This document shows, in pieces, positions 62,694 to 64,000 of a stretch of 64,000 bases of DNA. The position numbers and the translations under genes are program-made. Below the pieces are notes generated by a model, which saw nothing but the letters and a program-made list of their open reading frames with translations, ran no database searches and was not told the origin of the DNA. Location of the stretch: the NCBI RefSeq assembly GCF_002252045.1, contig NZ_NEFF01000001.1, forward strand, positions 682,001-746,000, given 5' to 3'. Positions within the stretch are counted from its first letter, which is position 1. Each line of letters starts with the position of its first letter. Source of the stretch: Ignatzschineria sp. F8392. Its GTDB lineage: Bacteria > Pseudomonadota > Gammaproteobacteria > Cardiobacteriales > Wohlfahrtiimonadaceae.

Positions 62694-64000
62694 TTACTCC
62701 TCACTACTCTCCTTGGCACTACTCTTTTTACTACTGCTCTTCTTAGTCGCAGTGCTCTTGGTCGTACTCTTCTTGGCTGTAGTACTCTTTGTCGTACTAC
62801 TCTTCGTTGCCGTACTCTTTTTGGGAGAGGCTTTTTTGGCCGTGCTCTTTTTGGCGGTCGTTTTTTTAGTTTCAGCCTTATCATCTGCACTTTTTTTAGT
62901 GCTACTCTTCTTTGTTGCAGCTTTGCGGCGACCTTTTGCCGGTGCTTTTGCCAATAGCTCTTTACACTCTTCTAAGGTTAATAGTGCCGGATCACTCTCT
63001 TTCGGGACCTTCGCATTTTTGGTGCCATCTGTAATATAGGGTCCGTAGCGACCATTAATTACTTCGATCAATACATCACCATCTTGGAATGAATTGATGA
63101 ACTTAGCGGCTTCCGCTGCTTTATGCGCTTCTACAATCTCCATCGCACGCTCAAATGTGACGCTATAAGGATCATCTTCTTTTAGAGAGACAAATTTGCG
63201 TGGACCATATTGAATGTAAGGACCAAAACGGCCAATATTTGCACGAATGTCGTAGCCATCTTCTCCTTGACCTAAAACGCGAGGAAGGCGGAAGAGTGCC
63301 ATCGCTTCTTCAAAAGTAATGGTGTCAATACTCTGTCCTGGAAGAAGTGAGGCAAAACGGGGTTTCTCCTCATCATCCTTATCTCCAATTTGAGCAAAAG
63401 GTCCATAGCGACCAATTCTTACAGAGACTGGCTTTCCTGTTTTAGGATCTTCTCCCAATACTTTAGCCTGAGCCACTTCCGCGCGGGTGACATTCTCTTC
63501 AACATGATTACATTGTGCGATAAAGGGGGTCCAAAATTCTTCTAAAAGAGGAATCCACTCTTTTTCTCCATTTGCAATCTCATCGAGATTATCCTCCATG
63601 AGTGCCGTAAATTCATAATCGACGATGCGGGTAAACTCTGAAGAGAGGAAGCGTGCGACAATTTTCCCCATGTCGGTAGGGATAAAACGACGACTATCTA
63701 AAATAACATATTCTCGATTTTGGAGCGTTGAGATAATGGAGGCGTAAGTTGAGGGGCGTCCAATACCAAACTCTTCGAGAGACTTGACAAGAGAAGCCTC
63801 CGTATAGCGTGGGGGTGGTTCAGTGAAGTGTTGATTTGGTTTGATCTCGGTAAGATCGATTATTTCCCCAATTGCCATTTCTGGAAGAATCTTATCTTCA
63901 TCTTTCTGCTCCTCTTTTTCATCATCAACATCCTCGAGATAGAGGCTCATAAAACCCGGAAAAGCAATGGTAGATCCTGTTACACGGAAGGTATGAAGAC
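62694..64000 (-). CDS. topA: DNA topoisomerase I, C-terminal part (5' end outside window)
   Basis: Relaxes negative supercoils. The frame is open to the right edge (the preceding codons read FRVTGSTIAFPGF), so the Met at 63950 is internal. The portion present includes KPNQHFTEPPPRYTEASLVK and GIGRPSTYASIISTLQNREY of the gate domain, then repeats of the C-terminal DNA-binding kind with GRYGPFAQIGDKDDEE, IGRFGPYIQYGPRKFV and GRYGPYITDGTKNAKV (Topo_C_Rpt). The last 75 residues are almost only Lys, Ser, Thr and Ala (KKSTAKKASPKKS), a histone-H1-like tail expected to bind DNA. The catalytic Tyr lies outside the window. Confidence 0.95.
   Translation of the reverse strand, partial: LHTFRVTGSTIAFPGFMSLYLEDVDDEKEEQKDEDKILPEMAIGEIIDLTEIKPNQHFTEPPPRYTEASLVKSLEEFGIGRPSTYASIISTLQNREYVILDSRRFIPTDMGKIVARFLSSEFTRIVDYEFTALMEDNLDEIANGEKEWIPLLEEFWTPFIAQCNHVEENVTRAEVAQAKVLGEDPKTGKPVSVRIGRYGPFAQIGDKDDEEKPRFASLLPGQSIDTITFEEAMALFRLPRVLGQGEDGYDIRANIGRFGPYIQYGPRKFVSLKEDDPYSVTFERAMEIVEAHKAAEAAKFINSFQDGDVLIEVINGRYGPYITDGTKNAKVPKESDPALLTLEECKELLAKAPAKGRRKAATKKSSTKKSADDKAETKKTTAKKSTAKKASPKKSTATKSSTTKSTTAKKSTTKSTATKKSSSKKSSAKESSEE

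Noticed and set aside
62552-62890. Minus-strand Arg-rich 112-codon frame
   Set aside because: Shadow of the repetitive topA tail in another frame, continuing through its terminator.

Overview
The window reads as chromosomal DNA of a moderately AT-rich gammaproteobacterium. Housekeeping proteins (PurB, CysS, AroC, DnaK/DnaJ, class Ia NrdAB, CpsG-like ManB, Ppa, EpmC, YbeD) are of gammaproteobacterial type. Together with trimethylamine monooxygenase, thiosulfate dehydrogenase and a type I-F CRISPR repeat this suggests the Cardiobacteriales (Ignatzschineria/Wohlfahrtiimonas-like), an inference made without any database search. No rRNA, tRNA, intact insertion sequence or prophage was seen.

Layout. 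1-3.2 kb: the 3' end of galE, a low-GC cargo pair (possible ADP-ribosyltransferase-fold protein plus a small acidic protein) and manB. 3.6-9.5 kb: a DUF3870 protein, a structured leader or small RNA, glutarate 2-hydroxylase (glaH/csiD), a lipoprotein, and an M20 peptidase/YfcC transporter operon. 10.5-17.8 kb: a sulfur and redox neighbourhood with a triheme cytochrome c, diheme TsdA, Na+/H+ antiporter, rhodanese, MsrB, a BigR/SqrR-like persulfide sensor and a split YeeE/YedE sulfur transporter. 18.7-26.6 kb: a chaperone-usher fimbrial cluster with one major pilin and three tandem adhesin-like proteins; the middle one is split by a one-base frameshift at two G5 tracts and may be phase variable. 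26.8-46.3 kb: core metabolism (ppa, a GNAT-glycosyltransferase fusion, thiamine pyrophosphokinase, purB, nrdAB, bioB), exporters (ArgO, a paired SMR system, two EamA transporters), EpmC, and trimethylamine monooxygenase. 46.8-51.2 kb: an MscS-like membrane protein and a CRISPR array of 37 repeats without cas genes in the window. 51.2-64 kb: aroC, ybeD-cysS, a Bcr/CflA exporter, dnaJ and dnaK, yggS, an NtrX-like regulator with a degenerate ATPase domain, and the 3' part of topA.

How parts work together. TsdA with the preceding cytochrome likely oxidises thiosulfate into the respiratory chain, while the ArsR-family regulator with Cys30/Cys96 probably controls the adjacent sulfur-uptake pair. 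The M20 peptidase and YfcC carrier are co-transcribed. In the fimbrial cluster a hairpin after the pilin gene probably sets a high pilin-to-usher ratio. dnaK has a recognisable heat-shock promoter. The least explained items are the orphan CRISPR array with a strand switch in its spacers, the frameshifted adhesin, a probable small RNA with three tandem hairpins at 34.46-34.68 kb, the cargo pair at 0.96-1.76 kb, and strong enrichment of the palindrome TGCCGGCA.
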